NCBI RefSeq assembly: GCF_030816615.1
Contig: NZ_JAUSYD010000001.1
Location: forward strand, 558,001-622,000
Direction of reading: 5' to 3'
Source of the DNA: Streptomyces sp. B1I3
Lineage (GTDB): Bacteria > Actinomycetota > Actinomycetes > Streptomycetales > Streptomycetaceae
Length of the DNA: 64,000 nucleotides
Part shown: piece after piece, positions 26,181-35,492 of the stretch
Layout: every line of letters begins with the position of its first letter
How positions within the stretch are numbered: the stretch's first letter is position 1
The notes under the pieces: generated by a model
Told to the model about the DNA's origin: nothing
What the model saw: only the letters and a program-made list of their open reading frames with translations
Databases searched by the model: none
Position numbers and translations under genes: made by a program

Positions 26181-27242
26181 TCACTGCGCATCCCTCAGGG
26201 GCGAGGCGGCGAACTCGCGCATCCCCGCGGTGAAGTCCGTCTCCGGCTTCCAGCCGAGTTCCTCACGCAGCCGCCGCGAGTCCGCCGTCACGTGGCGGAC
26301 GTCCCCGAGCCGGTACTCGCCGGTCACCACCGGCGCCGCGCCGCCGTGGGCCGAGGACAGGGCCCGGGCCATCTCGCCGATGGTGTGCGGCCGGCCGCTC
26401 CCGGTGTTGTACACGTCGAACGTGCCAGGCTGCCGCTCCCGTACGGCCGCCAGAGCCACCGCGTTGGCCGCCGCCACGTCCCGCACGTGCACGAAGTCCC
26501 GACGCTGGCCGCCGTCCTCGAAGACGCGGGGAGCCTCGCCCCGCTCCAGGGCGGAGCGGAAGAACGACGCGACACCCGCGTACGGGGTGTCGCGCGGCAT
26601 CCCGGGGCCGTACACGTTGTGGTAGCGCAGGGCCACGGCCCGGCCGCCCGTCGCGCGGGCCCAGGCCGAGGCGAGGTGTTCCTGGGCCAGCTTGGTGGCC
26701 GCGTACACGTTGCGGGGGTCGGTGCCGGCCTGCTCGGTGACCAGACCGGGCTGCAGCTCCGCGCCGCAGGCCGGACAGTGCGGCTCGAACCGGCCGGCCT
26801 CCAGATCGGCCACCGTCCTCGGCCCCGGCCGGACCGGGCCGTGCCGGGGGCAGTCGTACCTGCCCTCGCCGTAGACCACCATGGAGCCTGCCAGTACCAG
26901 GTCACGTACGCCGGCCGCCGCCATCTCGGCGAGCAGCACCGCGGTACCGAGGTCGTTGCAGCCGACGTACTCCGGCGCGTCGGCGAAATCCTTCCCCAGC
27001 CCGACCATCGCCGCCTGGTGGCACACGGCGTCGATCCCGGACAGGGCAGCGGCCACCGCCCCCCGGTCTCGTACGTCCGCGACGACGGTACGCACCCCGG
27101 GGAGCGGGGCGGTGACCCGTGAGCTCCCGTGGGCCGACGGAAGCAGGGCGTCGAACACCACCGCCTCGTGGCCGCCGGAGGCGAGAGCCCGGACGACGTG
27201 TGACCCGATGAACCCGGCTCCGCCGGTGACCAGTACGCGCAT
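26181..27242 (-). CDS. NAD-dependent sugar epimerase/dehydratase with zinc-ribbon-like insert
   Basis: The 353-residue extended SDR has the NAD loop TGGAGFIGSH (6-15) and active-site Tyr180/Lys184 in YAATK. The substrate region FEDGGQRRDFVHVRDVA is typical of nucleotide-sugar epimerases. Between the NAD domain and the active Tyr there is an insert with Cys131-x2-His134 and Cys156-x2-Cys159, likely to bind one zinc. Similar CPxCG inserts occur in dTDP-L-rhamnose 4-epimerase-like proteins, so that activity is one possibility. ATG 27242 (MRVLVTGG) is chosen over the longer frame. TAGCGT lies 7 nt upstream and no ribosome site is seen. Confidence 0.87.
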   Translation of the reverse strand: MRVLVTGGAGFIGSHVVRALASGGHEAVVFDALLPSAHGSSRVTAPLPGVRTVVADVRDRGAVAAALSGIDAVCHQAAMVGLGKDFADAPEYVGCNDLGTAVLLAEMAAAGVRDLVLAGSMVVYGEGRYDCPRHGPVRPGPRTVADLEAGRFEPHCPACGAELQPGLVTEQAGTDPRNVYAATKLAQEHLASAWARATGGRAVALRYHNVYGPGMPRDTPYAGVASFFRSALERGEAPRVFEDGGQRRDFVHVRDVAAANAVALAAVRERQPGTFDVYNTGSGRPHTIGEMARALSSAHGGAAPVVTGEYRLGDVRHVTADSRRLREELGWKPETDFTAGMREFAASPLRDAQ

Positions 27243-27249
27243 GGCCACC

Positions 27250-27255
27250 ACGCTA
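27250..27255 (-). promoter_or_regulatory. TAGCGT -10 box, 7 nt before epimerase ATG
   Basis: Minus-strand TAGCGT followed by a 7-nt gap and ATG 27242. Same leaderless geometry as the other TANNNT boxes in this window. Confidence 0.5.
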
Positions 27256-27325
27256 GGCCGGTCGCGGCCGGGTGGGCCGACGCGGCACGCCCACGTCACC
27301 GGACCGTAAGGCGGATACTGGAGGC

Positions 27326-28213
27326 ATGGGCCTCCTCGCGCTCGGACCCCGCACGATCCGGCAGCGGATCGGCTCCGGTCTGTTCAGCCGTGTGGCCGGC
27401 CCGGGAGGGCCTGCCGCGCGTGAGCGGATCCACCGCACACCGGGACCGCGCTGGTTCGGGCCCGAGCGGCCGATCCGCCGGGTCCATGGTGACGCGTCCA
27501 TGTTCATCGGCGGACTGCGGGCGCTGCTCCTGCAGTCCCTGCACCCCCTGGCCATGGCAGCGGTGTCGGCCCACTCCGGTTACCGGAGCGACCCGTGGGG
27601 CCGCCTCCAGCGGACGAGCACCTTCCTCGCGGTGACCACGTTCGGGACCGCGGCGGACGCCGAGGAGGCGGTGCTGCGGGTGCGGGCGCTGCACGAGCGG
27701 GTGGAGGGCGTCACCTCGACCGGTGAGCGGTACCACGCGTCCGACCCGCATCTGCTCGCCTGGGTCCACGCGACGGAGACGGACAGTTTCCTGCGCGCGC
27801 ATCAGCGGTTCGGGCGTCAGCCTCTCGACGGTCCCGGCTGTGACGCCTACATAGCCGACACGGCTCGCGTGGCGAGCGCTCTGGGGGTGGCGGACCCGCC
27901 GCACAACCGGGCGGAACTCGCCTCGTGCATCGAGTCGTACCGGCCGGAGCTGCGTGGGACACCGCAGGCGCGGGAGGCCGCACGGTTCCTGCTGATCCGG
28001 CCGCCGCTCCCGGTGTTCGCCTGGGGCCCGTACACGGTGCTCGCGGCCAACGCGGTCGCCATGCTCCCCCCATGGGCCCGCAAGCCGCTGCGCCTGCCCC
28101 TGCTGCCCAGGTTCGAGAACCACTGCGTGCGCCCCACCGGACGGGTCCTCACGAAGTCCATCCGATGGGCGATGAGCCCTCCGCCGTCGCCGGACCGGCC
28201 GCAGGACGCCTGA
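27326..28213 (+). CDS. MpaB/rubber-oxygenase family protein (DUF2236)
   Basis: Translation from ATG 27326 gives 295 residues with GGAG just upstream. Blocks VHGDASMFIGGLRALLLQSLHPLAMAAV, SDPWGRLQRTSTFL, LAWVHATETDSFLRAHQRFG and the later WGPYTVLAANAVAMLPPWAR fit the MpaB_C/DUF2236 family, helical b-type heme proteins that include latex-clearing protein and mycophenolic-acid MpaB. The conserved His residues in the LHPLAMAAVSAHSG and WVHATE segments are candidates for heme ligation. Substrate unknown. It is divergent from the epimerase and convergent with the deacetylase operon. Confidence 0.85.
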   Translation: MGLLALGPRTIRQRIGSGLFSRVAGPGGPAARERIHRTPGPRWFGPERPIRRVHGDASMFIGGLRALLLQSLHPLAMAAVSAHSGYRSDPWGRLQRTSTFLAVTTFGTAADAEEAVLRVRALHERVEGVTSTGERYHASDPHLLAWVHATETDSFLRAHQRFGRQPLDGPGCDAYIADTARVASALGVADPPHNRAELASCIESYRPELRGTPQAREAARFLLIRPPLPVFAWGPYTVLAANAVAMLPPWARKPLRLPLLPRFENHCVRPTGRVLTKSIRWAMSPPPSPDRPQDA

Positions 28214-28236
28214 ACCGCCGGATCGCGGACGGGCCG

Positions 28237-29001
28237 CTACGACCGCCGGCCGGCTCCCCGGCCCGCGATGCCGTGCTCGGCCAGCGGTCCGACGGCCAGG
28301 CCGCTTGCGCGGAGGCCGTGGACGAGCGCGGGCAGCATGGCCAGCGTCGCCCGCCAGCAGCCGGGCGCCGCCATCCGGTCGGTGTCGTGCAGGAGGACGG
28401 TGCCGCCGCCGCGCACGTCACGCCGCACGGCGGCCAGCACCGAGGCGGCTGTGGCGTCGGCGGTCCAGTCGCGCCCCCACGCGGACCACAGGACCGGGCG
28501 CAGTCCCGACCGCACCGACGCGGCCCACCGGCCGGCCGTCAGGATGCCGTACGGCGGCCGGTACCACAGCGGCGCCGTGCCCGCGGTCCCGGCCACCACC
28601 TCAACGGCACGCGCCAGTTCACGGGTGTCCCGGGCGAACGACGAGAGCCAGGGCCGGCCGTGCGTCCATCCGTGCACCCCGAGTTCGTGGCCCCGGCTCA
28701 CGATCTCGCGCCCGATGTCCGGGTACTTCACGAGGCTTTCGCCGAGGACGAAGAACGTGGCGCGGGCCGACGTGCGCTCCAGGGCGTCGAGGAAGAGCGG
28801 GGTGGAGCGCGGGTCGGGACCGTCGTCGAAGGTCAGAGCGACGTGATCGCCGTGCCCGAGGCCGGTCAGGGCGGGGAAGAGGGTCCTGCGCACGCCGGGC
28901 AGCCAGGTCCCGGCCGGGAGCACGTGGGCACCCAGCGCCAGTGCCGCGAGCGCCGCCGGGAGCCGGCCGGCGGGCGGAAGGACCCGGCCCCGCGTCCTCA
29001 T
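28237..29001 (-). CDS. Polysaccharide deacetylase (CE4), membrane-anchored
   Basis: The 254-residue protein has one N-terminal hydrophobic segment (about 12-32) that probably anchors or exports it. The NodB domain has VALTFDDGPDPRSTPLFLDAL, HELGVHGWTHGRP with the two metal His, WYRPPYG and TVLLHDTD. It would remove acetyl groups from peptidoglycan or another envelope glycan. ATG 29001 overlaps the stop of the EamA-type gene by 4 bp. It is the last gene of a three-gene SDR-EamA-deacetylase operon. Confidence 0.88.
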   Translation of the reverse strand: MRTRGRVLPPAGRLPAALAALALGAHVLPAGTWLPGVRRTLFPALTGLGHGDHVALTFDDGPDPRSTPLFLDALERTSARATFFVLGESLVKYPDIGREIVSRGHELGVHGWTHGRPWLSSFARDTRELARAVEVVAGTAGTAPLWYRPPYGILTAGRWAASVRSGLRPVLWSAWGRDWTADATAASVLAAVRRDVRGGGTVLLHDTDRMAAPGCWRATLAMLPALVHGLRASGLAVGPLAEHGIAGRGAGRRS

Positions 29002-29945
29002 GCCCGCCCCGTTCCGCCGGTGCCCGCGGGCCCTCCGCGAGCCCGCCGCCGTGTCGTGCCGACCTCCGCGTCGAAGGAACCGGAGACCGGGAGGGACTGC
29101 GCGAGGAACGCGGTACCGGTCGCCACCAGGAACGCTCCGAGAGCACCGGTCAGGAGGTTGAGCCCCAGGGGGATCCGCTCACCGAAGAGCGTCCATCCCA
29201 GCCCCACACTGACCAGGGCGTCCCCCAGCGTGAGAGCGGGCTGGGACGCGGCCAGGGTGCCGGCTCCCAGCGTGCTCTGCAGCAGCATGAAGCTCAGCAG
29301 CCCCACGGCGGCCGCCGCGTACGGGTAACCGTTCGCGAAGACGGCCGCGAAGCCGTCCCCGATCCGGCCCGTGACCTCTTTGATCAGCGCGGCGGTACAG
29401 GCGAAGCAGACGGCCGTGGCGCAGCCCAGTACCGCCGCTCGCGCGGCGCCGTCGAGGGTACGGGCGGCCGGGAGCAGGCCCAGCACGGTCACGGCCAGCA
29501 CGGCTCCGACCGGCAGCCAGCCCGTCGCCTCCCCCGTCTCCTCGCCGCCGGACGGGCTGACGGCGAGCAGGAAGAGGGCGAGTCCCGCAGCGAGCGCCAG
29601 GAACGACAGCCAGGTCCTGCCGTCCGGACGGTGGTGGAAGACCATGCTGCCCACGACCAGCGTGAACAGCAGTTCGCTGGCGAGCAGGGGCTGGACCACC
29701 GACAACCTGCCCACCGCGAGGGCCCCGGCCTGGAAAGCGGCGGACAGCACGAGGGCGGCGGCTCCGGCGATCCAGAACGGGCGGCGCGGCAGCCCGGCCC
29801 ACCGGCCGATCGTCCGCCTCACCCGGGAGCCCTCCGGCTCCGGCACCCGATCGGCCCACTCCACCGCGGCCCGGCGCTGCAGTACGGACGCCGCGGCGTT
29901 CGCACAGGCCGAGAGCAGTGCCAGGACCACGGTGACGACGTTCAT
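28998..29945 (-). CDS. EamA/DMT-family membrane transporter
   Basis: The 315-residue protein has about ten membrane helices in two repeats, as in the drug/metabolite transporter superfamily: NVVTVVLALLSACANAAASVLQRRA at the start and a second EamA-like repeat ending ERIPLGLNLLTGALGAFLVATGTAFLAQS. I take ATG 29945 (MNVV) as start because it overlaps the SDR stop by 4 bp and begins directly with helix 1; the longer frame adds an Arg-rich stretch inside the SDR gene. Substrate unknown; next to a deacetylase it may carry a lipid or glycan precursor. Confidence 0.85.
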   Translation of the reverse strand: MNVVTVVLALLSACANAAASVLQRRAAVEWADRVPEPEGSRVRRTIGRWAGLPRRPFWIAGAAALVLSAAFQAGALAVGRLSVVQPLLASELLFTLVVGSMVFHHRPDGRTWLSFLALAAGLALFLLAVSPSGGEETGEATGWLPVGAVLAVTVLGLLPAARTLDGAARAAVLGCATAVCFACTAALIKEVTGRIGDGFAAVFANGYPYAAAAVGLLSFMLLQSTLGAGTLAASQPALTLGDALVSVGLGWTLFGERIPLGLNLLTGALGAFLVATGTAFLAQSLPVSGSFDAEVGTTRRRARGGPAGTGGTGRA

Positions 29946-30760
29946 CCGAACCGGGCGGCGAGCCGCCGGTAGAGGGCCGGAGCGACCCCGCGCACCCGTC
30001 CGGGCAGCCGCAGCCACGCCGGCACGAACACCTCCTCGTGTCTGCGCACCAGGGCGGTCCAGACCGCGTCGGCGACCCGCTCGGCAGGGACCGGGCGGGG
30101 ACACGACCGGGTGTACGGGGTGCCGCGGCGCTCGAAGAACGGGGTGGTCACCACTCCGGGGACCACGTGCAGTACGCGCACGCCGGTACCGGCCAGTTCG
30201 TAGCGCAGCGCCTCCGCGAGGACCGCGACCGCGGCCTTGGCGGCGGAGTAGACGGCCTCCTCCCGGACCCCGACCGTGCCGGCGACCGACCCGATCAGCA
30301 CGAGCTGCCCCCGGCCCTGGGCCAGCATGTGCGGCAGGACGAGACGCACCAGGTGGACGACGGAGACCAGGTCCACCGCGAGGACCTGGTCAGCGGCCGC
30401 CGCGGGCATCGTGTGCAGGGGCCCTGCCCAGCCCACACCGGCTCCGGCGACGAGCAGATCGATGCGTCCGGCGGCGTCCAGGGCGTCCCGCACCAGCCCT
30501 TCGGCGCCCTGCGGAGTCGCCAGGTCCGCGAAGAGGGCCTGGCCCGACGTGTGCGTGGCCACCTCCTGCAGACGGACGTGATCCCGCCCGCTGACCAGGA
30601 GCTCCCACCCGCCCTCCACCGCGATCCGCCGGGAGATGGCGGCTCCGATCCCGGAGGAGGCACCGGTCACCAGGGCCACGCCTTTGGTAGTCCGGCGATG
30701 CCCGGGGTCGCCCGGGGCATCCAGGCGCCGGTGGCTTGTGCCGGGAAGGGCTCGCCCCAT
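29942..30760 (-). CDS. Short-chain dehydrogenase/reductase
   Basis: The 272-residue classical SDR has the cofactor loop LVTGASSGIGAAIS, the NAG-like motif VAGAGVGWAG (Asn replaced), Ser in LIGSVAG and Tyr/Lys in YSAAKAA. After VVPGVVTTPFFERRG it has a basic C-terminal region (LRLPGRVRGVAPALYRRL). ATG 30760 has AAAGGAAG in front and is preferred to the longer frame. It leads an operon with the EamA transporter and deacetylase and is divergent from the frameshifted glycosyltransferase. Substrate unknown. Confidence 0.9.
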   Translation of the reverse strand: MGRALPGTSHRRLDAPGDPGHRRTTKGVALVTGASSGIGAAISRRIAVEGGWELLVSGRDHVRLQEVATHTSGQALFADLATPQGAEGLVRDALDAAGRIDLLVAGAGVGWAGPLHTMPAAAADQVLAVDLVSVVHLVRLVLPHMLAQGRGQLVLIGSVAGTVGVREEAVYSAAKAAVAVLAEALRYELAGTGVRVLHVVPGVVTTPFFERRGTPYTRSCPRPVPAERVADAVWTALVRRHEEVFVPAWLRLPGRVRGVAPALYRRLAARFG

Positions 30761-30879
30761 TGCGGCTTCCTTTCTCAGCGCACCTCGCCAGGTACACGGC
30801 ACACCATAGGAAAACAGTCATAACATGATGAAAATGACACAACGTACGGGGATCGTCGCACACCACCAGGGGGGTTCGC

Positions 30880-31978
30880 ATGGCCGGACGTTTCCTCGTC
30901 CTCAGCGCGAGCATGGGCGCCGGCCACGACGCGGTGGCCTCGGAACTGGTACACCGTCTCGAAGCCGCCGGTGACAGCGCGCTCCTGATCGACGTGCTCG
31001 ACCTGCTGCCCCACGGGGCCGGGGCCGGGCTGCGCGGCTTCTACCGGAACGCCATCCGTCATGCCCCCGCGCTGTACGCGGGCCTGTACGCCGCCTTCTT
31101 CCGCACCGGTGACGGACCACGTCCCGGCAGCGCCCCGCTGGCCGCCCTCGCCGAGAAGCGGCTGCTCGCCGTCGTGGAGCGGCAGCGGCCGGACGTGGTG
31201 GTCCCGGTGTTCCACCTCGCCGCGCAGCTCACGGGCCGGCTCCGCAGCCGTGGCGCGCTCGAGGCGCCGAGCGCCGTTCTGGTGACCGACTTCGCCGTCC
31301 ATCGTCAGTGGCTCCACCCCGGCAACGACCTCCACCTGTGCCTCACGTCGCGGATCGCGCAGGACGTGCGCCGGATGGTGGGCCGGCCGGCCGTGGCCTG
31401 CGGCCCTCTGGTGCCGAAGCGGTTCCTGGAGCCGGCCCCCGGTGCCGGGGAGTGGCGGCGGCGCCTCGGCGGGGACGGTGCGCCGGCCGTGCTGGTCTCG
31501 GCGGGGCGCGTGGGGGGCCGGTACACGTTTCACGCGCACCGCGCGGCTCGTGGCCGCCGCGGGCTACCGGGCCGTCGTCCTCTGCGGCAGGAACGAGGCG
31601 CTCCGGCGTACCCTCGCGCGGACACCGGGGGTGCTCGCCGCGGGGTGGGTGGAGGACATGCCCGGCCTGATGGCCGCCGGCCGGGTGCTGGTGGACAACG
31701 CGGCGGGCCAGACGGCGTTGGAGGCCCTGGCCGCAGGGCTCCCGGTAGTGGGCTACCGCCCCATTCCGGGCCATGGTGTGCAGGGCGTCCGGCTGATGGC
31801 CGAGCACGGGCTCACCGAGCACGCCCGTGACCCCTGGGCCCTGGTCAGGTCGCTGGACGTCCTCAGCGCGCCCGGCCCGGAACGGGACCGGCGCGTCGCC
31901 GAAGGGCGGGCCCTGTTCACCGGGCACCCCGGCGCCGTACCGGCCCTGGAACGGCTGGCCGCCGCGGCGCGGCGGTGA
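30880..31978 (+). pseudogene. MGDG-synthase-like glycosyltransferase, frameshifted near 31507
   Basis: ATG 30880 opens with FLVLSASMGAGHDAVASEL, the start of monogalactosyldiacylglycerol-synthase-type glycosyltransferases that glycosylate diacylglycerol. The first frame is sensible to VLVSAG (about residue 209) and then becomes Arg/Gly noise. The next frame continues perfectly with AWGAGTRFTRTARLVAAAGYR, LCGRNEALRR and DNAAGQTALEALAAGLPVVGYRPIPGHG. Dropping one C at 31507 restores one 365-residue protein. This is either a real single-base insertion or a sequencing error in a GC run. Ribosome site GGGGGG lies 6 nt before the start. Confidence 0.8.
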
Positions 31979-32035
31979 TCGGCCGTCATCCGAATGCCCC
32001 GTGAGGGCGCACGCCCGAGCGGGTACCCCACCGGC

Positions 32036-32644
32036 ATGAGAGCCCTCGTGATCAACTGCACACTCAAGTCGTCACCGGACCCGTCGAACACCCAGGCCCT
32101 CGCGGAGAAGGTTGCCGAGCAGCTGGAAAGCTACTCCGTCGACGTGGAGTTCGTCCGGGCCGCCGACCTGGACATCGCAGCCGGAGTGGTCACCGAGGCC
32201 GCCGGGCCGGGCGACGCGTGGCCGGACGTCCACCGCAAGCTGCTCGACGCCGACATCCTGGTCATCGCCTCGCCCACCTGGCTGGGCCGCCCGTCCTCGA
32301 TCGCGCAACGCGTCCTGGAGCGCATGGACGCCATGCTCTCGGAGACGGACGACGTGGGGCGCCCCGTGGCCTACAACCGCGTGGCCGGTGTCGTGGTGAC
32401 GGGCAACGAGGACGGCGCGCACCACGTCATCAGCGAGATCTCCGGCGCACTGGCCGACATCGGTTACACCATCCCGGGCCAGGCGTGGACGTACTGGCAC
32501 CTGGGCCCCGGCCCGGGCCCGGACTACCTCGACGACGAGCGCGGTCACGACTGGTCGCACAGGACCGCCCGTGCCATGGCGGCGAACCTGTACGGGACGG
32601 CGAAGGCCTTCGCAGCCACCCCGCTGGGCGCTCCGCCGCAGTAG
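32036..32644 (+). CDS. Flavodoxin-like NADPH-dependent FMN reductase-type protein
   Basis: The 202-residue protein starts with MRALVINCTLKSSPDPSNTQALAEKVAEQL, the phosphate loop of the flavodoxin/NAD(P)H quinone reductase fold. It continues with ADILVIASPTWLGRPSSIAQRVLERMDAM and VVTGNEDGAHHVISEI, as in FMN-dependent reductases such as WrbA-like and NADPH:FMN reductases. The C-terminus holds a WSHRTARAMAANL helix. It probably moves electrons using bound FMN. ATG 32036 matches the family N-terminus. It follows the frameshifted transferase by 57 bp, but I see no functional link. Confidence 0.85.
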   Translation: MRALVINCTLKSSPDPSNTQALAEKVAEQLESYSVDVEFVRAADLDIAAGVVTEAAGPGDAWPDVHRKLLDADILVIASPTWLGRPSSIAQRVLERMDAMLSETDDVGRPVAYNRVAGVVVTGNEDGAHHVISEISGALADIGYTIPGQAWTYWHLGPGPGPDYLDDERGHDWSHRTARAMAANLYGTAKAFAATPLGAPPQ

Positions 32645-32880
32645 CCCGGCCGGTGCCGCCGCCCTCGGGGCGGGCTCGGGCAGTCACGGCTTTTGGCTGC
32701 CTTTTTACCCGAGGTGACGGTTTCTCACGGGCCGGCGGGGTGAGGCGAGGGGGCGTCGCCGCGTCGGCCCGGCGCGGCATCCCTGGAGCGAGCGGCTCCT
32801 CCATCCGCGACCGCACCTCCTGACCACGGGGGTTGCGATGTCCGACCACACCGTTGCGAGCCCTACGAAAGGCAGACCTC

Positions 32881-34713
32881 GTGTCCATGAAGGTGTCCGA
32901 CTTCATCCTGCAGCGGCTGCGCGAATGGGACGTCGACCACGTCTTCGCGTACGCCGGTGACGGCATCAACGGCCTTCTGGCCGCGTGGGGCCGCGCCGAC
33001 GACGACCCACAGTTCGTGCAGGCACGCCATGAGGAGATGGCCGCCTTCGAAGCGGTGGGGTACGCCAAGTTCTCCGGCAAGGTCGGCGTGTGCGCCGCCA
33101 CCTCGGGGCCGGGGGCGATCCACCTGCTCAACGGCCTCTACGACGCGAAGCTGGACCACGTCCCGGTGGTGGCGATCGTCGGACAGACCAACCGCAGCGC
33201 CATGGGCGGTTCCTACCAGCAGGAGGTCGACCTGCTCAGTCTGTACAAGGACGTCGCCTCCGAGTTCTGCGAGATGGTGACGGTTCCCGAGCAGCTGCCC
33301 AACGTCATCGACCGGGCCATTCGGACGGCGTACAGCAAGCGCACGGTGACTGCCATCGTGATCCCCGCGGACGTGCAGGAGCTGGACTACTCCCCGCCGA
33401 CCCACGCGTTCAAGATGGTTCCCTCCAGCCTGGGTGTGTCCGACTACGCGCCCGTCCCCGCGGCGGCCGAGGTCACGCGGGCCGCCGAAGTGATCAACGC
33501 CGGGGAGAAGGTGGCCGTCCTGATCGGGCAGGGGGCCCGTGGCGCCCGGGCGGAGGTGGAGCAGCTCGCCGAGCTGCTGGGCGCGGGGGTGGCCAAGGCT
33601 CTGCTCGGCAAGGACGCGCTGCCCGACGACCTGCCGTACGTCACCGGCTCCATCGGACTGCTCGGCACCCGGCCCTCCTACGAGCTGATGCAGGACTGCG
33701 ACACGCTCCTGGTCATCGGTTCCAGCTTCCCGTACACGCAGTTCCTGCCGGAGCTGGATCAGGCCCGGGCGGTCCAGATCGACATCGACCCGTTCATGGT
33801 CGGACTGCGCTACCCCTTCGAGGTGAATCTCGTCGGGGACGCCAAGGAGACGCTGAAGGCACTGCTGCCGCAGCTGAAGCGCAAGAAGCACGGCGCCTGG
33901 CGCAAGAAGATCGAGAAGGACACCGCCCGCTGGTGGGAGGTCATGCAGCGGCGCGCCGCGGTGGACGCCGACCCCATCAACCCGGAGTACGTCGTGCACG
34001 CGCTGGACGCCCTGCTGCCGGACAATGCCATCCTGGCCGCCGACTCCGGCTCGGCCGCCAACTGGTACGCCCGCCACCTCAGGATGCGTGGTTCGATGCG
34101 CGGCTCGCTGTCGGGCACGCTCGCCACCATGGGGCCGGGCGTGCCCTATGCGATCGGTGCCAAGTTCGCCCACCCCGACCGCCCGGCGATCGCCCTCGTC
34201 GGGGACGGCGCGATGCAGATGAACGGGATGGCCGAGCTGATCACCGCGGCCAAGTACTGGCCACGGTGGGGTGATCCGCGGCTGATCGTGGCGGTGCTGA
34301 ACAACCAGGACCTCAACCAGGTCACCTGGGAGATGCGCGCCATGTCGGGCGCCCCGCAGTTCCTGCCCTCGCAGTCGATCCCGGACGTGCCCTACGCGGA
34401 CTTCGCACGGTCGATCGGCCTCGACGGCGTACGGGTGGAGAAGCCCGGGGAGGTGGAAGCGGCCTGGCACCGGGCCCTGGGGGCCGACCGGCCCTTCGTC
34501 ATCGACTTCCGTACCGATCCGGCCGTGCCCCCGATCCCGCCCCACGCGAGTTTCGACCAGATCGAGGCGGCGGCCACGGCGATCCTCAAGGGGGACAGCG
34601 ACCGTGGCGCGATGGTCCGGCAGGGCCTGAAGGCCAAGGTGCAGGAGATGCTGCCCGGCCGCCGCCACCGGGACGACAGGCCGGGCGCCCAGGAAGACCC
34701 GGGCGGGAGCTGA
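32881..34713 (+). CDS. Thiamine-diphosphate enzyme, pyruvate oxidase/acetolactate synthase-like
   Basis: The 610-residue enzyme has three alpha/beta domains. The N-terminal PYR domain has FAYAGDGINGLLAAW and the catalytic-type Glu in QARHEEMAAFEAVGYAK. The middle domain contains VLIGQGARGARAEVEQLAELL. The PP domain has the ThDP motif GDGAMQMNGMAELITAAKYW ... VLNNQDLNQ. Members decarboxylate 2-oxo acids; this branch is close to PoxB-like proteins whose products are often unproven. GTG 32881 is preceded by GAAAGG, so I prefer it to the longer frame. It is monocistronic, with about 235 bp upstream holding no gene. Confidence 0.9.
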   Translation: MSMKVSDFILQRLREWDVDHVFAYAGDGINGLLAAWGRADDDPQFVQARHEEMAAFEAVGYAKFSGKVGVCAATSGPGAIHLLNGLYDAKLDHVPVVAIVGQTNRSAMGGSYQQEVDLLSLYKDVASEFCEMVTVPEQLPNVIDRAIRTAYSKRTVTAIVIPADVQELDYSPPTHAFKMVPSSLGVSDYAPVPAAAEVTRAAEVINAGEKVAVLIGQGARGARAEVEQLAELLGAGVAKALLGKDALPDDLPYVTGSIGLLGTRPSYELMQDCDTLLVIGSSFPYTQFLPELDQARAVQIDIDPFMVGLRYPFEVNLVGDAKETLKALLPQLKRKKHGAWRKKIEKDTARWWEVMQRRAAVDADPINPEYVVHALDALLPDNAILAADSGSAANWYARHLRMRGSMRGSLSGTLATMGPGVPYAIGAKFAHPDRPAIALVGDGAMQMNGMAELITAAKYWPRWGDPRLIVAVLNNQDLNQVTWEMRAMSGAPQFLPSQSIPDVPYADFARSIGLDGVRVEKPGEVEAAWHRALGADRPFVIDFRTDPAVPPIPPHASFDQIEAAATAILKGDSDRGAMVRQGLKAKVQEMLPGRRHRDDRPGAQEDPGGS

Positions 34714-34848
34714 CCGCTCCTGCGGGGGGTCCCACCGGCGCGTCGCCACCGCGTCCCCGGCCGGGGCCCGGCCGGCGGCCGCGCCGAACCGGCAAGATCC
34801 GGCTTCCGCGCGGCCCGTAGACTTCGTCACCGGCGACCGAGGAGACGT

Positions 34849-35463
34849 ATGGACGGGCAGCGGGCAGTGGACTGGGCGCGGGCGACCTGGCTCAACCCGC
34901 CGCCAACCGTCACGGTCGACGACGGCGGCCTCGAAGTGGCCGCCCGGGGGCGGAGCGACTTCTGGCGCACGACGGGCTACGGCTTCGTACGTGACGACGG
35001 GCACGCCCTGCTCACCGCCTTTCCCGCCGGGGCCGCCGTCGAAGTCACCTTCCTCGCGCGCTTCGACGAGCTGTACGACCAGGCCGGCGTCATGGTGCGG
35101 GTGGACGAGCGCAACTGGATCAAGGCCGGTATCGAGATGTCCGACGGCGTTCCGCACCTCGGCGCGGTCGTCACACGCGAGTTGTCGGACTGGTCGCTCT
35201 CGCCCGTGCCGGAGTGGGCGGGGCGCCACGTCACCGTGCGGGTGAGCCGTGCGGGTGACGCCGTCACGGTCCGGGCGCGCTGCGAGGACAGGCCGTGGCG
35301 CCTGGTGCGCCTGGCGCCCCTGGACCCGGACGCGGCCGCCTCGGCCGGTCCGTTCTGCTGCTCACCGCAACGCGAGGGGCTGCGCGTGCGCTTCACCGGC
35401 TTCACCACCGGGCCGGCGGACACCGCTCTGCACGCGGAGCAGGTCCACCCGGCAGGTCACTGA
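34849..35463 (+). CDS. DUF1349 family protein (concanavalin-like fold)
   Basis: The 204-residue cytosolic protein has FWRTTGYGFVRDDGHAL, ARFDELYDQAGVMVRVDERNWIKAGIE and SPQREGLRVRFTGF. These blocks define DUF1349, a jellyroll related to yeast Ree1 (regulator of enolase) and to carbohydrate-binding lectin folds. No enzymatic residue set is known. GAGGAGA precedes ATG 34849, and TAGACT at 34818-34823 could be its -10 box. It converges with the phosphatase gene after 29 bp. Confidence 0.88.
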   Translation: MDGQRAVDWARATWLNPPPTVTVDDGGLEVAARGRSDFWRTTGYGFVRDDGHALLTAFPAGAAVEVTFLARFDELYDQAGVMVRVDERNWIKAGIEMSDGVPHLGAVVTRELSDWSLSPVPEWAGRHVTVRVSRAGDAVTVRARCEDRPWRLVRLAPLDPDAAASAGPFCCSPQREGLRVRFTGFTTGPADTALHAEQVHPAGH

Positions 35464-35492
35464 CGCTCCCCGAGGGTCTGCTGCCCATCCGC

